Assembly: GCA_000231825.2 (NCBI GenBank)
Contig: JH720334.1
Location: 361,804 to 425,803, forward strand
Direction: 5' to 3'
DNA length: 64,000 nt
Source of the DNA: Tetrahymena elliotti 4EA
Lineage: Eukaryota > Ciliophora > Oligohymenophorea > Hymenostomatida > Tetrahymenidae
A program made the translations under genes and the position numbers. The stretch's first letter is position 1. Each line of letters opens with the position of its first letter. Positions 35,577 to 49,370 of this stretch are shown here, piece by piece. Below the pieces are notes generated by a model that was not told the DNA's origin, did no database searches, and saw nothing but the letters and a program-made list of their open reading frames with translations.

Positions 35577-37019
35577 TTTCTCCTTATTTTTTATTGTAAT
35601 TTAACGTTACTCTTTTAATTATATTTCCTATTTATTAATATTAACTAGTTTTTGTATTTCTCAAGCTAACTGTGTTTTTAAAATGCCTATTATTTATGAT
35701 CTTTAGCAAAGTCTTCTTTTGTTGATTTTAATATTAAATTATCAATCAAATTAAATAATTGTGTATTTTTTCCAAATAATATCTTTTCAATAAATTTTAT
35801 TTTAATAAAACTAATATAAAAAATATATTTAATTTTATTTCTGTATTAGATCTTCTTTTATTTAACAAATTACTACCTATTAATACCTTTTTAAATATTA
35901 TTAAAATCAAAATCTTTAACTTTTTTAGTGTTAGAGAAGAAAGTATTGTTTTTGCAAATTAAAAATAAATAAATGAATAATTAGATTGTAAAACAAAAAA
36001 AAATCATAATAACTTTATTTCAATTCTAAAATAAACATTGAAACTAAATATTCAACAAATATATAGACAGACTCCTGATTTAATTATACCCTTAAAATTC
36101 CAAATGACACCTATTTTCTTCTTAAATTTTATTAGATAATTTTCATTAAATCAAAATAATAACTATTTTTCTCATTTAGTTAATTTAATTTTATATTAGA
36201 TATATTTATTTGAATTTTAAAATAAATCTCTAACTCAATGAAACATAAAGCCAAAATGATTAAATTTGGCTTCACTAAATTATTGATTTTGTTAAACCAC
36301 AATTATCTTTCAAAGTCTCTATTTTTTTTTCAATTTATATTTTGTTGTTAATTTCATTTGCTTGCTTTTGGTATTTAAATTTAAGAAAATATAGGTTTAG
36401 AAATTATATTTCTTTTGATATTATTTAAATTTTATACATTAAATTATTTTTCACAAATAAAAAATTTATCACTTAACTTAGATTTATGCATATTTTTATG
36501 ATTTAAATTTTTAATTTATTTTTTGATTAGCTTCCCTTAAATATTTACATTTGTTATAAAGAAAAGAAAACAATTATTGATTATAGAAAGAGTTTACTTT
36601 CTATTGAGCTCATAACAAAAGACCTATGTTCTGAAAAATAAAGATTTTATTGGTAAAATATAATTTTTATAAAATAAAACATATTTAGAAAACGTATGTA
36701 AAATAAAATTATTGATTATTTTTGAAGAATTTTACAATCATTTGTTTGTTTATTTTCTATCTATTTAGAGGCATTGATTTCTTAAATATTTTATGAGCAT
36801 TTATAGTAAAAAATATATATATATCTATTATTTATTCTTCCTTTTTACACTTAAAAATAAATTAAAAAGTTGAATTAATTTTTCATCGATCTTAAAAAAT
36901 ATTGCAAAGTTATTCTTATAAGGTCAATAATATTTTTAGAGAGCATTTATCAAGCATTTTTAGTAGAAAAATAGCATAAAAGGGGTCCGATTAAGAGAAG
37001 TAGCTGCACAATTTTTATT
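35577..37019. other. Divergent promoter region
   Basis: Separates the minus-strand gene block from the plus-strand block. It is AT-rich throughout, with no coding or structured element recognised. It should contain the 5' regulatory regions of both flanking genes. Confidence 0.5.
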
Positions 37020-40000
37020 ATGTAAGCAAATAACTCAGAAATATAAAAGCAAAGCTCATAGAGTCATCTTGGCAGTGGAGATGCTAATTTTGATTAAAAT
37101 AAATTTGATTTTTAAGATATGAAAGATAATTTCTTTGATATGGATTTCAATCATAATTAACCAGCAACTAACATCTAAACTTTTAATAATAATTAAAATA
37201 CATAATAACAAGTTGATTTATTGGGTGACGATGATCTTTTTTGGGGTAATTATGGCAATAACAATAATAATAACAACTAACAAAATAATAATTAGTTCTA
37301 ACAGCAATAATAAAATTAATCTTAGGAATAGCCATAGGCACTGAAAAATGAGTTAGATTTTGATTTTAATTTTATGGAAAAAAGCATGAATGATAGCTAG
37401 TAAAGATAAAGTTAGAATCTGTAAAATATAAATAATTCATAGTATCCTCCTCTTCCACCTAAAAAGCAAAACTCTGGTATGAATTCATAAAGTAACAGCT
37501 AGAATATTTCAATAAATAATAGCATGCACAATAGTTAATCAAGTTAGAAAGGTAACAATTTGCAAAATAGTTAAAACTAAGCTAATAAATAGCCTATAAA
37601 CAATTAAATTTCTTAGAGTAGCAATGCCTTTTAACGTAAAGATAGTCTTGGCGTTTAAAAGTAAAACAGCTATGACTTTAATAATAATTTTTACAATCCC
37701 AATACCAATAACAATAATAATGATAATAATTAGGTATAGTTTGGAGGATTTGATATAAATTATTAGGGTAATTAAGCTAACAACTAGCTTACAAATAGTA
37801 ATCAAATGAAAATTAGTAATTAGAGTGGCAATTAGCAAAATTAAAATAATATTGAGGCATTTGATTTTGGATTTGGGGGTTTTGGTGATGGTAATCATGT
37901 AGCAAATTCTTTAAATTCTTCTTAAATCAAAGGGTAGAATAATCAAAACACATAATAGCAATAGTATGATTTGAATCAGTTCGATTTTGGAGATTTTAAT
38001 TTGAATGTTTAAGGTTAACAAAATTAATAGGTAAACAATAATATCGCAGGTACATAAAATTATAATGATTTTTATTATGGGAATGATAACAATAATCAAA
38101 TTAACTAAGGAACAGGTCATAATATTACTGAATCATAATTTTAATACAATAATCCAGATGCTTTTAATAGTTACAATAGTTATAATAACAACAATTTAAA
38201 CCATGGCAGTCTTCACAAGGATAAACCCTAAAACAAAGCTTCTTTAGAGAATTCATAAATTTAAGAAAAAGATGAAAAGCCATTGACAATAAGTTAAAAA
38301 TTAGAATTAGGAGGAAGCGAATTCAATAAGCATTAAATCTAAGAAAGCTAAGCTGGATAACCTATGCAGCAATAATATTAAATCAATCAATTTGGTGAAG
38401 GATTTAATTTTAACAATAACTCATAAACAGATGTTAATTAAATGTAAGTAATTTAGGGAAATAACTCAAAATAATCATCTCGCAAGTCAACTGGCAGTCA
38501 ACACTTAAAAGATTAAATCCAATAGCAAAAATAAAAGTAATTTGAATTAGGTAGTAACCTTTTTGGATCAGGTATTAACAATCCAATGGTTTCTAGTGTT
38601 GGAAGTGAACAAAGTCACAAAAAGAATTAACAGTAAGATTGGAACTTCTAAGAAAACAATAATAATAGCTAGAGCAATAATAATAATAACAATGCTAATT
38701 TTTTTGACACAAATTTTGATATACATTAATTTAATTAAGCTTAAGCATCTAGATAACAATCTCAACATAGCAATTATAACTTTTAAGATAGGAATAGTAA
38801 TTAATAGAATACTAATTATAATAATAATAACTATGCTTAACAGAATATGGATTCTGCAAACAGCAGTAATAACTGGTTTGGAGATCATAATGCAGGTTAA
38901 AACAAGCAGAATTTACTTGATGATGATTTTAACTTTGGTACAGAATAACCTAAAAAAATGTAACAAGAGGAGGACAATAAAGTATAATTTTGGATGTAGT
39001 AAAAAGTTTAGTAATAAATTTTTGGGAATTAGAATGATTCTAATGTAAATCAAGTTACCAAAAACAGTAGCATAGACAAATCTTATAACCAGTCAACTGG
39101 TAAAAAAAACCACAACAATAAAGATGCATTTGGCTTAGATGATTTTGGAGAAATTTCAGAAGCAACAGGAGGAGAAGATTCTAAAATAGAAGCTTAAAAG
39201 TATGGTTTCGATTTTGAATAAAAAACAAATGAAAAAGATTAGCAAATTGCCAACGATAGTAGGAGATCAGATGACTTTGATGATCTCTTACCTTCTGAAG
39301 TAGATTTAGTAAAATAAAATAAAAAGAAACATCAAATGGAATAAATTTAAAGAGATTAATTATAGTAGTAGCAGTAGTTTTAGTAGCAATTAAATTAAAA
39401 TGAAGAAAATAATCATCAGGGAGAAAATAATTTTGAAATGGATGTTCATAGAGAGTTCTTAAAAGCTAAACAGTAGGTGTTATCTGAGTAAATTAACTAT
39501 GATTAAATAAAGCAAGATAATAAGAGTTTTTAATAAACTGTCTTAAGATCTTTTTCTCCTTTACCTCATACTTAAAGCACAAATTTAAATAATAAAAGAA
39601 GATCTAGTATTGAAGAATATGCTCTCAAAAAATAAATGGAAAACCAAATTAACATCAAGAAACCTTTTGATTTTGAAGCTTAAAAGCTAAAGAGCGATCA
39701 AAGAAGGCATTCAGAAGGTTAAGCAATTTTATCTTAATAAATTTAAAGATTGCAACAAAATTAAAATTTAGTCACTATTAATGAAGTAATTAAATATTAT
39801 TAGATAACTTTATTTAATATTTTTAATCATCTTAAAACTAGGAAGAGCACTAGATTGGTGGAGATAATATGCATCATAAAAAAGGTATCCCGCTTTATTA
39901 AGCTAAGGCAGATCATTTACCTGATGTAAATCTTATTCTCCCTAGTGTTAAAGGTCAAAGTGATGGAATTGTCGTTTTGTAACAACGATAACTTGGAAAT

Positions 40001-41763
40001 CCTCTGCATTCTAAGAGCAGCGTTTCAGAAGACAATGAAGATGATTATCTTGATAGTCCTAATCCAAAAAATGATTCAAAAAATAGATTGTCAGATTAAT
40101 AGCAAACATAAAGTTAAGATAGTGTCCAGCCAAAGGCATCCATTAATCCTTAAATTATCCTAGCTGAAAGTGATATAATTCCCTATTCTGATGAAAATGT
40201 CTAAGACAATAATTAAAATCACAATTTCTTAGGAGTCATAAATAATTAGAATATCCTTGAAAGCGAAGTTATCAAACCAAATAACAAGAATTCACTATCA
40301 CCAAGAAATTAAGTAATTTGAAAATTAAATAAATTATGTTGAAAAAGTATTATTTAAAAAAATAGATTGGAGAAAACAGATAAATTTTACAATCAGAATA
40401 TTTTGTAGAAAAGTTACCTAATTAGAAAGATTAGTAGTATTTGAGTAACAATTTTAAACCTATTTTAACAGAAAGCTATGTTGAAATTGATCATGGAAAC
40501 AAAGATGATCATAATAAATTTGTTAATATGCATAATTATCCAATTTAGAATTTTGTTAAAAGTGAAAATGTTTTACCAAGTAGTGATGAAGAAATTTCAT
40601 AAGTTCATCAATAAAAAATTGGTGCTGCAATATTAAATAGAGAAAGCATAGAAAAATCAGTTGAACAGGCAATTGAGGAAATCAAGTTTGATATTGATGA
40701 TTTCCCAATGCTAGAAAATTAGTTTAATGCTTAATCCAAGGAATAGCAAAATATAATAAAAAGATAGCTTTCAATAATAAGTGAAGAATTTGAACAAATA
40801 GAAGATCCTGACTAAAATATCCAGTCAGTTAATCAAGAAAAATTATTAGTAAATCTTTTTATTCTAAAATTTTAATAATATTTAATACAATTAAACAGGA
40901 GCAAAGATTAGAATAGATTAAATAAGATTAGGTTACAATCCACAACTAATTATCAGAAATCAAGAATTTAACAATTAAATATGAAGAAGATTTTAAAAAG
41001 AATGCTTACACTCAAGAAGAAGACCTTGAAAAAATTAAAAATTAGCTCAAAACAATGCAATAAAACTAATAGAAAATAAAGAATTTAAAAGATAGATATA
41101 AATAAAACCTTTAATTCATCATGCTAATTGAGTATAAAAAAGCAGCTTTTTCTGTCGAAAAAATGCAAGCAGAAATAGCTAAATTGTAAGAAAACTCTAA
41201 ATCAAATTCATTATAAGGTAGCTAAAAGTAAATGGGTTCTTCAGTAGAACAAGTAAAATTTTATTTCTGTGAAAATATCTAAATTTAATCTTCTCAAAAA
41301 AATAAAGTAAAATTCAAGTTTAATTGAGAGCCTAAAGAAAGAAATTTAAGATTTAAAATCGTAAATGAATTCTTAATATAATTCTAAAACTTAAATTTCT
41401 CGCTTAGATTAGTAAGACCAAAAAAGGAAATACTCTGAGACAGAAATAGCTATTATCGAAGATTTAAGAATATAAATGAACAAATTGAAATCAGATTTTG
41501 AAAATAAATACAATGATTAATCTAGCAATTTATCTGTAGAAAATAAAAGCACTATGTTAGAATTCATGGATAAGTTATCTTAAATTGAAAAAAATATAGT
41601 ACAATAAAAGGAGGAAATTCAAAGATTAGCATCAAGCTAAAATGAAATTCAAAAATAATTTATGAGCATAAGTCGCACAAGTAATTAGTATTTCTCTCCA
41701 ACTAGCTAAGACCGTTAATTTAGTAAACCTTTCTTAATTTCAAGTTTTTTTATTTTTGAATGA
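37020..41763 (+). CDS. Giant Gln/Asn-rich protein with F-D-F motifs and coiled-coil C-terminus
   Basis: Five exons (37020-39785, 39842-40312, 40366-40848, 40899-41252, 41308-41763) join in phase 0 to give 1,509 residues. More than 900 N-terminal residues are prion-like: long Asn and Gln runs, many of the Gln encoded by TAA/TAG. Spaced through this region are short Phe/Asp or Phe/Asn motifs such as DNFFDMDF, LGDDDLFWGN, LDFDFNF, EAFDFGFGGFGD, NQFDFGDFN and YGFDFEQ. The middle is acidic and Ser/Asn-rich, with RRHS/PRN stretches. The last 300 residues are heptad-patterned coiled coil (Leu/Ile with Lys/Glu/Gln). No enzyme domain is seen. DLF and F-D-F motifs resemble ligands of clathrin-adaptor appendages, and QN-rich tracts favour condensates; both roles are inferred. 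The next gene encodes an appendage domain. Confidence 0.85.
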
Positions 41764-41842
41764 GTAAAATCAATTTTTAATCAGATAAATATATAATAGT
41801 TTAAACAAAATTTATTTTAGATTATCATTTCGCTATTTTAAG

Positions 41843-44406
41843 ATGAGTAAATTTGTTAAAAAATTGAAGAAAAAAATGGGGGCATTTTTAAAGAAAATGT
41901 TTTTGGAAATCATTTAAAAAAAACAAAAAAAAAGAATTTAATTAAATAAATTTTACAAATACAAAAAATCATAATAAATAATCATTTAATTTAAATTGAT
42001 TAATGAAAGTGCAATATTTCATTTTAATAATAATCATAGATAATTTTTATATTATAAATAGAATTTAAATTTATTTTTTATATTGGTTTATTAGATTAAA
42101 ACAACGAAGACAAAAGATAATTTTAAGAAACTAATTATTAAGAGAAATAGTTAAGTTTAATCAAACATGACAGCTAAAGTGAATAGGGAGAAGCTGAATT
42201 GTTTCCTAGAAATGAATTCATAGATTAAAATTAATAGGAATAAGCTTAAGATTTTAAGTAAAATCGAAATATTGATGAGAATGAATACAAGTCTGTTAGA
42301 GGAAGATATAATAATCAAGAAGATGGCGTTAACTTTTTAACTCCTTCAAAATCCTCTCCTGGTATGATGGAGTACTCTCCAATAATTTCATAAGAGTAAA
42401 GAGTTAATTAGAATGATTATCTTTAAACAGTAGGTCCAAGATAATAGTTTTATTCTTAGCAATAATACTAATCTAATGAAAATACTGCTAAATATTTTTA
42501 CTAAGGAGATAAGAACAACTAATTAAATTATAGTACAAATGATAGAGAATAATTTTAAAACCCTTAATTAAATTAATATCAAACAGTAAATCCTAATTAA
42601 TCCATTCCCTAATAGGTTAACTAAGATGAAAACTAAATGAATAACTCAATGCTTAAAAACTTATATGAAAGGACTGCTTCACATACTTTACTTTATGAAT
42701 AAAACCAACACTTGAAAGGTATTTACTAAGATCCTTACGTCCTTATGAAAGCTTTTGAGGCTTAGAAAATATCTTAATAGTAGTTTTCAAAAGTATAAAC
42801 TCCATATGATGTATATGGTTCTTTCCAAAACAACAGAATACAATAAAGGCTTAGAGATTCCGTTTACAGTGGGACTTCTTAAATTTTCAATGAAGCTATA
42901 AACTTCTCCATAAATTCTTATAAAGTTAACTATGTAGCTTCTAATTATAATATGGGTATCAAAAATATGGAAAAATCTTAATTTACAAGCTAAATGATTT
43001 CTGAATACGATAGGTAGATAAATTAATTACTTTTAAATAAAGCTTTAATTTTCAATGGTGCTTTTTGAATTACTTTTAAATTCCTTGAATTTTTCTAAAA
43101 TCTTTTTAAAATATCCATGCTTTAAATTATCCAAATCATTTATGAATTTTTGAAAATGTTCAAATAAAAACATATTTTCTTAATAGATCATTAAATTTTA
43201 TAGCTAAAGAAAGATGTTGGATTAGTTACCTTGAAACAATAATAATTTTAAAATGGATTCTTGTAAATTATTTTAATAGAAAGAAGAAAAATTGAGTTGT
43301 TTATTCAAATTTTAAAGAAGAAATAATGAATTTATAAACGTAATTAAATTTATTTTAAATTAAATAAAGGTATTATGATCCTCTGATGGAGCTTACATAA
43401 AAATAATTAGGAAAAGAATATTTTCCAAATAATTAATGGTTCGAAAAGAATATAAAATAATTTGTGAACAGAGTTAATTTAGAAAAAAGAGTAATAAAGG
43501 ATTCAATTATCAACTAGAATTGTATTATTTTAGAAACATTTGATTTGCAAGTCTCTGCTAAATATCAAATTGTTAAAACAACAAATAGTTCTGGAAAACC
43601 AGACCCTCGTTACCCATCATAAATTTTAAAGATTTAACTAACTTACACTAACAAACTTGGAATGAACATCAACAACCTTTTGATTGTTTTAGCCTCAGCT
43701 AAAGGTAAAAAAATATATTGATTTGACACTTATTGAATATTTTTTTTTAATTTTTAAAAAATAAATAAAGGCTATGAAACTGTTTTAGCAGACCCTCCAA
43801 AAATCCTTCAGAATTAATTAAAAGCTTATGAAACAATATATTAAGATGTCTATCTTCCTAATTTCAGACCTAATTCCTAAATGCTGGTTTCTTAATTCTC
43901 TTATAAGTATTTATTTTGATTTAATTTATACTTTATTTTATTTTTAATACATTAATATTAAAAGCACTGGTTTTAGATAATCAAGAGTGAGCGCATTAAT
44001 ACCTAGCACTCCTAACAAGTTCATGGACTTTATATTCATTAACAAAGAACAATTTAACCAAATGTGGGCTGAAAGCAAAGATACCATGATCTACTGTTCA
44101 CCTATTTATTTGAACACCCATATAATTCAATCATGTGAAGATTTCAAAACTATATACCCACTTTTAATAGAAATTGTTGAAGCATTTGAATAATATAAAT
44201 AATCTTGGAGAGAGTTTGGAGGTTCCTTTACTATTCTAAATGATCCTTATCCAGATATGACATATTTGATAAAAATTTGTTTCTCATCGGACTAAAGAGT
44301 TTACTTTTAATTTAGTAGTGTTGGATAAGATTCTCTCCAAGTTTTCAATATCAAGAAAATCCTATAAAGCTTTCTTGAATTATTTTACTTCTTATATTGT
44401 GAGTGA
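41843..44406 (+). CDS. Alpha-adaptin-type appendage protein without trunk
   Basis: Well-supported exons are 42095-43013, 43370-43704, 43771-43906 and 43965-44406, all in phase. A first exon from ATG 41843 to about 42008 fits the phase and would add a very basic, amphipathic N-terminus, but it is uncertain. Residues from 42095 onward are first a Gln/Asn-rich disordered region of about 300 residues. Then comes a beta-sandwich region with LTYTNKLGMNINNLLIVLAS and LVSQFSYK, like the Ig subdomain of AP-2 alpha. Last is a platform-type subdomain beginning LIPSTPNKFMDF and EQFNQMWAES, ending in YLIKICFSS and a Leu/Phe helix, like the alpha-adaptin C-terminal domain. The large HEAT-repeat trunk of adaptins is absent. 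It should bind short endocytic motifs; its membrane link may be the basic N-terminus. Homology is judged by eye. Confidence 0.65.
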
Positions 44407-45318
44407 TAGAAAAACTCATCCAATTAACAAATATTTTAATTTCTTTATTGTAACTATTTTATGTGTAAATATTTATATTTTCAGGTTAACCAAAAAAAAC
44501 TAATTACACTTTTTAACACACAACTCATATCTACAAAAAGCTGTTTATCAAATATTTTTTTATCAATTTTCAATATCAATATGTATGAGTTATTTCACAT
44601 TTAATTGAATAAAAATTACTTACAATTAATTAATAGCACAATTTAAATTGGCAATTTAATGATTAAAAAAATGTAAAAATCAAGATTAGGGTCGAAAAAA
44701 TTATAAAATATAAAATTCATATTAAAAAATCTTAAAATTTAAAATTATTTTTTGTTTTACATGATAAAATAAAATAAAAAAATGCCAATGAGGGTTGAAA
44801 TTATGCCAAAAAAAATTAACAATATTTTGAAAAAATAAATTATAAAGAACATTAGTGGTATTTCAAAAGAAAACAAGAAATATACTTTTTTGTGTGGTTA
44901 AAAATAATAATTAAATCTTAACTCAAAATAATTTGATTATTCTTATATTAAGTAAAATATGATAACTGAATTATAGTTAATATCAACTGATACCTTAAAT
45001 TAAGATTTTAAGTTTCACAAACAAATTTGAATCAATTTTATTTTTTTTTTTACATTTAATTTCCTTTTTTAAAATAAAATTAAAATGATTACAATAAATA
45101 TAAATTATCATCTTTCGGTTATGATTTTTCAACATTCAAAAAATAAAAAATACATTTAATTAAATAATAAATAGAATTAGAATTAGATTTTAAGGGTATT
45201 AGAAATTTATTGTTTACAAATAAAAAAATGATTAAATTTTTAATCCATAACTGACTTTAGTAAGAAAACTAAGTTTGCTAATTTATTTTTATCACAAGCA
45301 AAAAAGTAAATTTTAAAT

Positions 45319-45660
45319 AAATGAAGCTTAAAAAAGAAAAAATGCTTAACTCAAATGATTCTACAAAGGCAAGCACTAGAAAGTGAAAGCTAATTAGCTT
45401 ATTTTCAATACAACTAGCTAGAAGAAATGTTAGTTTTTTGAATCTTACTTGAATCAAATGAAAATTTGTTGCAAATTGAATGTTCTTAGGTGGGAAGTTC
45501 AACAAAATTAAAATATTTATCAACATGAATTGAAATTAGTTTTTATTAATATTAATAAGAAGTTACCCAAACATTTTATGAACCTAGCTAAATAAATTTA
45601 TAATAAAAGAGTGACCATAAAAGCATAATAACTAAAAAAGTATTGATTTTTGTAGTAAAT
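45319..45660 (+). pseudogene. Possible decayed coding fragment
   Basis: One frame reads as a coiled-coil-like stretch (Gln, Leu, Glu, Ser alternation) up to TGA near 45440. Another frame takes over with a Cys, Trp, Lys and Leu-containing stretch to TGA near 45653. The shift between the two frames and the lack of a start suggest a remnant. No family is recognised. Confidence 0.25.
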
Positions 45661-46110
45661 ACTTAATTAAATTTAATGGTAAAAATTTTAACTGTTAAAT
45701 GTTTTAACATTTGAGAGCTCATTTTAAATAAAAGAATAATTTTTTAGGTAAAGTAAATTAATTAATGCTCTTTTAGTTTTTTAATTCTTTTACTTTTTTT
45801 TAACTTCAGGTAAAAAATTGATAGCTAATTTAAGAAAAGATTTTCTTAGCTTTACAAAAGATGTAAAAATGAAAATCATTTAGTTAATTACTTTAAAAAT
45901 CATTGAATTCAATTTAGCGAAAACAATATTTAATTAACATTTCAACCAATAAATATATCAATAAAAGCAAAGATCTTCTATTTTAAGTCAATAAACCGAG
46001 TGGAAATTCTTTAAACTTTTTGTTTTAAAATAATGAAGAAAAAAATCAAAAACAAAAGTGAATACTATTTTTAAAATTGGATAATTAATAAATTTTAAAT
46101 TGAAGAAAAT

Positions 46111-46455
46111 ATGTATCATTGTAAATACTTTAAATTGATAAAATATAAAAAACAGTTTGACTATTTTATGAAAACTTTTTCAAATGCTGGTGAAAGAGAT
46201 CATTTATGGAATAAAAGTGAACTTTAATTGTTAAAATAACTAGTAAAAAGATTGGTTTTAATTAAATTTGAATTCTTTTATAATGTTTTTATCTTTCACA
46301 CAAATTACTTTCTGATAGAAATTGATGAAGATTATGTAACAAAACATCAATTACATTTTTTTTCTTTTCTTGATTTAATGTAAATTTATGAAATTTGTCA
46401 GACAACAAAAATCTTTTTTAAAAACAAGCAACCAACGAACAAATAAGATATATGA
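46111..46455 (+). CDS. Short frame with SANT/Myb-like start
   Basis: ATG at 46111 to TGA at 46453-46455 gives 114 residues. A segment reading ERDHLWNKSELQLLKQLVKR resembles the first helix of SANT/Myb domains (Trp, then acidic, then Leu-Leu), but helices two and three are not evident. A GTTTTAATT donor-like site follows immediately, so the rest of the domain might be on missing exons, or this is a remnant. Confidence 0.3.
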
Positions 46456-47309
46456 AAAGACAAAAAGATTATTTTATAAAATAAATGTTTGGCTTTAAGA
46501 AAAGTATATAATTATTGTTTGTTTAATTAATGAATACAAATTATTTACTTTCTTAAAATGAATAAGACTATGTTAGTTTCACCTTTTTAATAATATTTTT
46601 AGTTTGTTGTAGTAAAAAATATTTGTTTTTTATTTTGATTTAGTTTACAAGTTACACAGTATAATAATAATTTGAGCAAGCAATCATGATTAATTTTTAA
46701 TATCAATTACATTGTTACATCTTTTGCTTTTAATTTATTATTATATATTTCAATCATTTTTAGTTTATTTGTACCCACTAAATCTAAATTGAAAATATCC
46801 CTAGATTTTCTTATTTTCGATTTTTTAATTAATAAAAAATGAGTTAATCTTTTATGAAAGTGTAAACACTAATCTTTGATAGAAGGTATTTTTAATAATT
46901 TATTTCTTTAGTGTTTTTGGAAAAATCTATTGATTGCAAATTACAGATGAATGTTTGTATTAAATTTATGACATATTAAATATTAAATAGCTTTTCTACT
47001 AGTTTTATGATAAAGATGGGTGGGTCTTATAAATTAAATAATGAATCTACTAACTAAGCTTTTTTGGAAATAGTAAAAAATTAAGTGGGTGGTTTGATTT
47101 TTATAATTTCAAGTGAATCTCTTAAGAGTCTCATATTGGCCATACTTATTCTTCAACTATATTATTTTTACAAATTCATAAAAGCAAAAAATAATTAAAT
47201 TGATATCAAAAAAAGAAATCTGCAAAAAATTTAATTTAATAATTAGCTAATACATATTGTTTAATTATAATTGCAAAAAAAGATTAAGCAAATATCATCA
47301 ATTTTAGAA

Positions 47310-49370
47310 ATGAATACTGGCAGCGTTCAGATGAAAAAAATTTATAAACCAAAAAAGTTTTCCAACACTTAATAAAGAAATAGACAATAGACACTCCTTA
47401 AAGATTAAACCTAAACATTTGATGAAATATAAGATGGTGCTCATGAAATCACTGGGTCTGAATTGGAGAATTATTATCATCAATCTCACAACTAAGAATA
47501 ATTTAATACATTTAAAAATGATAATTAACTAAAAGAATAGTTTGTATCACCATATAATAAATTAAACGAAAATTATTTTATTCAAAAAAACCAATAATTT
47601 GTTGGATCTGCTACAACTATTTGCTACTTTACAGAGATGAGAGATAAAAGTTGCTCCTCAATTTAATACAGACAGGATCAAATTAACAAAGTAGGAATTT
47701 AATCATCTATGGAGGAAGAAATAGAAGAATATAACTCACATTAAAGTTCCTCTCCTTTACTTATCTATGAAGATTAGAATGAAAAAGTTTAGGAAAATCA
47801 AAAAAATAATGATTCTGAGAGTAGTTCAAGCTAATAAATTAATGAGCAAACAAACTTTTAACAACAATTTTCAAAATAAGATTCGTTTTTTTCTGAAAGA
47901 TCTTATTAACCAGATTCCTAAACTTTAGTGAAAAGATGTGTTAATAAATTAAAAAAGAATTTAATAATGAATAAATTAAAATAAATCCCATCATACAAAA
48001 TTCTTCCTATTGACTATGAAGATTTACCAATAAATGAGTTTCATTTATATGGAGACATTTTTATTAACTTAGAATGCTCTAAATTAATAAGTCAAACTTA
48101 AATGAATGGCCAATAAGTCGTCGTCCCTAGCAATAACAAGCAAATGAATCCATTGTTTTAATGGAAACACATATAAGAAATGAAAAATTGTAAGAAGGAA
48201 TTAATTTTCAACTTAACAAACAAGACAGAAACAAAGAAAGACTTTAATTCAATCATCAAAATCATTAAGGCCCGTAATCAAAATCAAAACTTAGGATAGC
48301 TCTTAATTGAAGCTGAAAATAAAATAAATAAAATTCAAAATTACATTAAAGATGGATTCACTTTGATGAGATAAAATGGATTGATTGATTTATTCTATTA
48401 GCGCAGATAATTGTTTGAAAGTAAATGCGAATTTTTCTTGAAAGAAATATCTGGGCAAAAGAAATACATCTATTTAAAATCTTACTATAATGAAGATAAG
48501 CTTGAAATCGAAGACACTTAAATGGGTATTTCTACTAATTTTGTTGAAATTCTATCTAGTACACATGTAAATTAAGTCGTATACAAGATTATGAGAGGTA
48601 ACTATCCAGAGATTTTTGGAAGTAAATTAAAAGAGTTATTCTCTTATTAAAGTGTAATCAGACTTCTTAATTTAGAATGCAATGAATACTAAGAGCTCTC
48701 TTTTGAAAATGTAGAGTTAAACACCTTAGATGGCTTAACATTTCCCACTACCATGACAGTAAAAAGAGTTTAATTTAAGTTTGATCCTGTCTATGAAAAC
48801 CTTCCTTTACAAGACAAATTTATTTATATTGAATTTAATATCAGTCCTAAAGTCCTTTAGTAGTTAAACAAAATAAGAAAGGAAATACAGACCCCTCAAC
48901 CATAAACAAACATTATTTAAATGAATCCAAAACCTCTTTCTGCTTCAAGTAATAATGAAGATGATTTGAAAAAATCATAAAATTTTATTTTCGAATTTAA
49001 TCAAGAATCTCAGAAATAATAAAATCAAAATGAAGAATCCATTAAAAATAATAATCTCCAAATGAATGAATAAACTTGTAGTGATCTCAAAGGAGAGCCT
49101 ATAAATAAAAGCAATACTCAAAATCTTAGTGAACAAAAATTAAAATAAAATGCCATAAATTCAATAAAAAGTAAAAGAAGAAAGCAAAGAGGTATTATTA
49201 AAGAAGATGAGAAAGATTTTTACTATGAAATGCAAACTCAAATACTCTTAGACAAATTTTATAATTATGAAGAAATCAGTGAGTTAATTAAGCAATCTGA
49301 TCAAATTAATGGCTAAAATCCACAAACCAATGAAAATTAGTACTAAAATAAAATATTCTTTTCTATTTGA
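47310..49370 (+). CDS. Hypothetical 686-residue protein
   Basis: Single exon from ATG 47310 to TGA 49368-49370, with dozens of TAA/TAG glutamines. The N-terminal 210 residues are polar and Gln/Ser/Asn-rich. A compact central region (about residues 215-540) has balanced hydrophobic content, Trp, Tyr and Cys. It includes LPINEFHLYGDIFINLE, a helical stretch with KARNQNQNLGQLLIEAENKI and DGFTLMRQNGLIDLFYQRR, and beta-like segments. The C-terminus is again Gln/Asn-rich with a basic patch (KSKRRKQRG) that could be a nuclear localisation signal, then a short helical end. I do not recognise the family. A nuclear regulator is one possibility, given the layout, but no DNA-binding fold is clear. Confidence 0.75.

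Larger units (their letters stand above)
44407..47309. other. Intergenic region with two gene remnants
   Basis: About 2.9 kb of AT-rich DNA. Protein-like fragments at 45319-45660 and 46111-46455 are listed separately; the rest shows nothing. Confidence 0.5.

Noticed and set aside
37539..38888. Minus-strand Ile-rich open frames of up to 119 codons
   Set aside because: They are antisense shadows of Asn/Gln repeats in the plus-strand QN-rich gene; AAT repeats read backwards as ATT (Ile).
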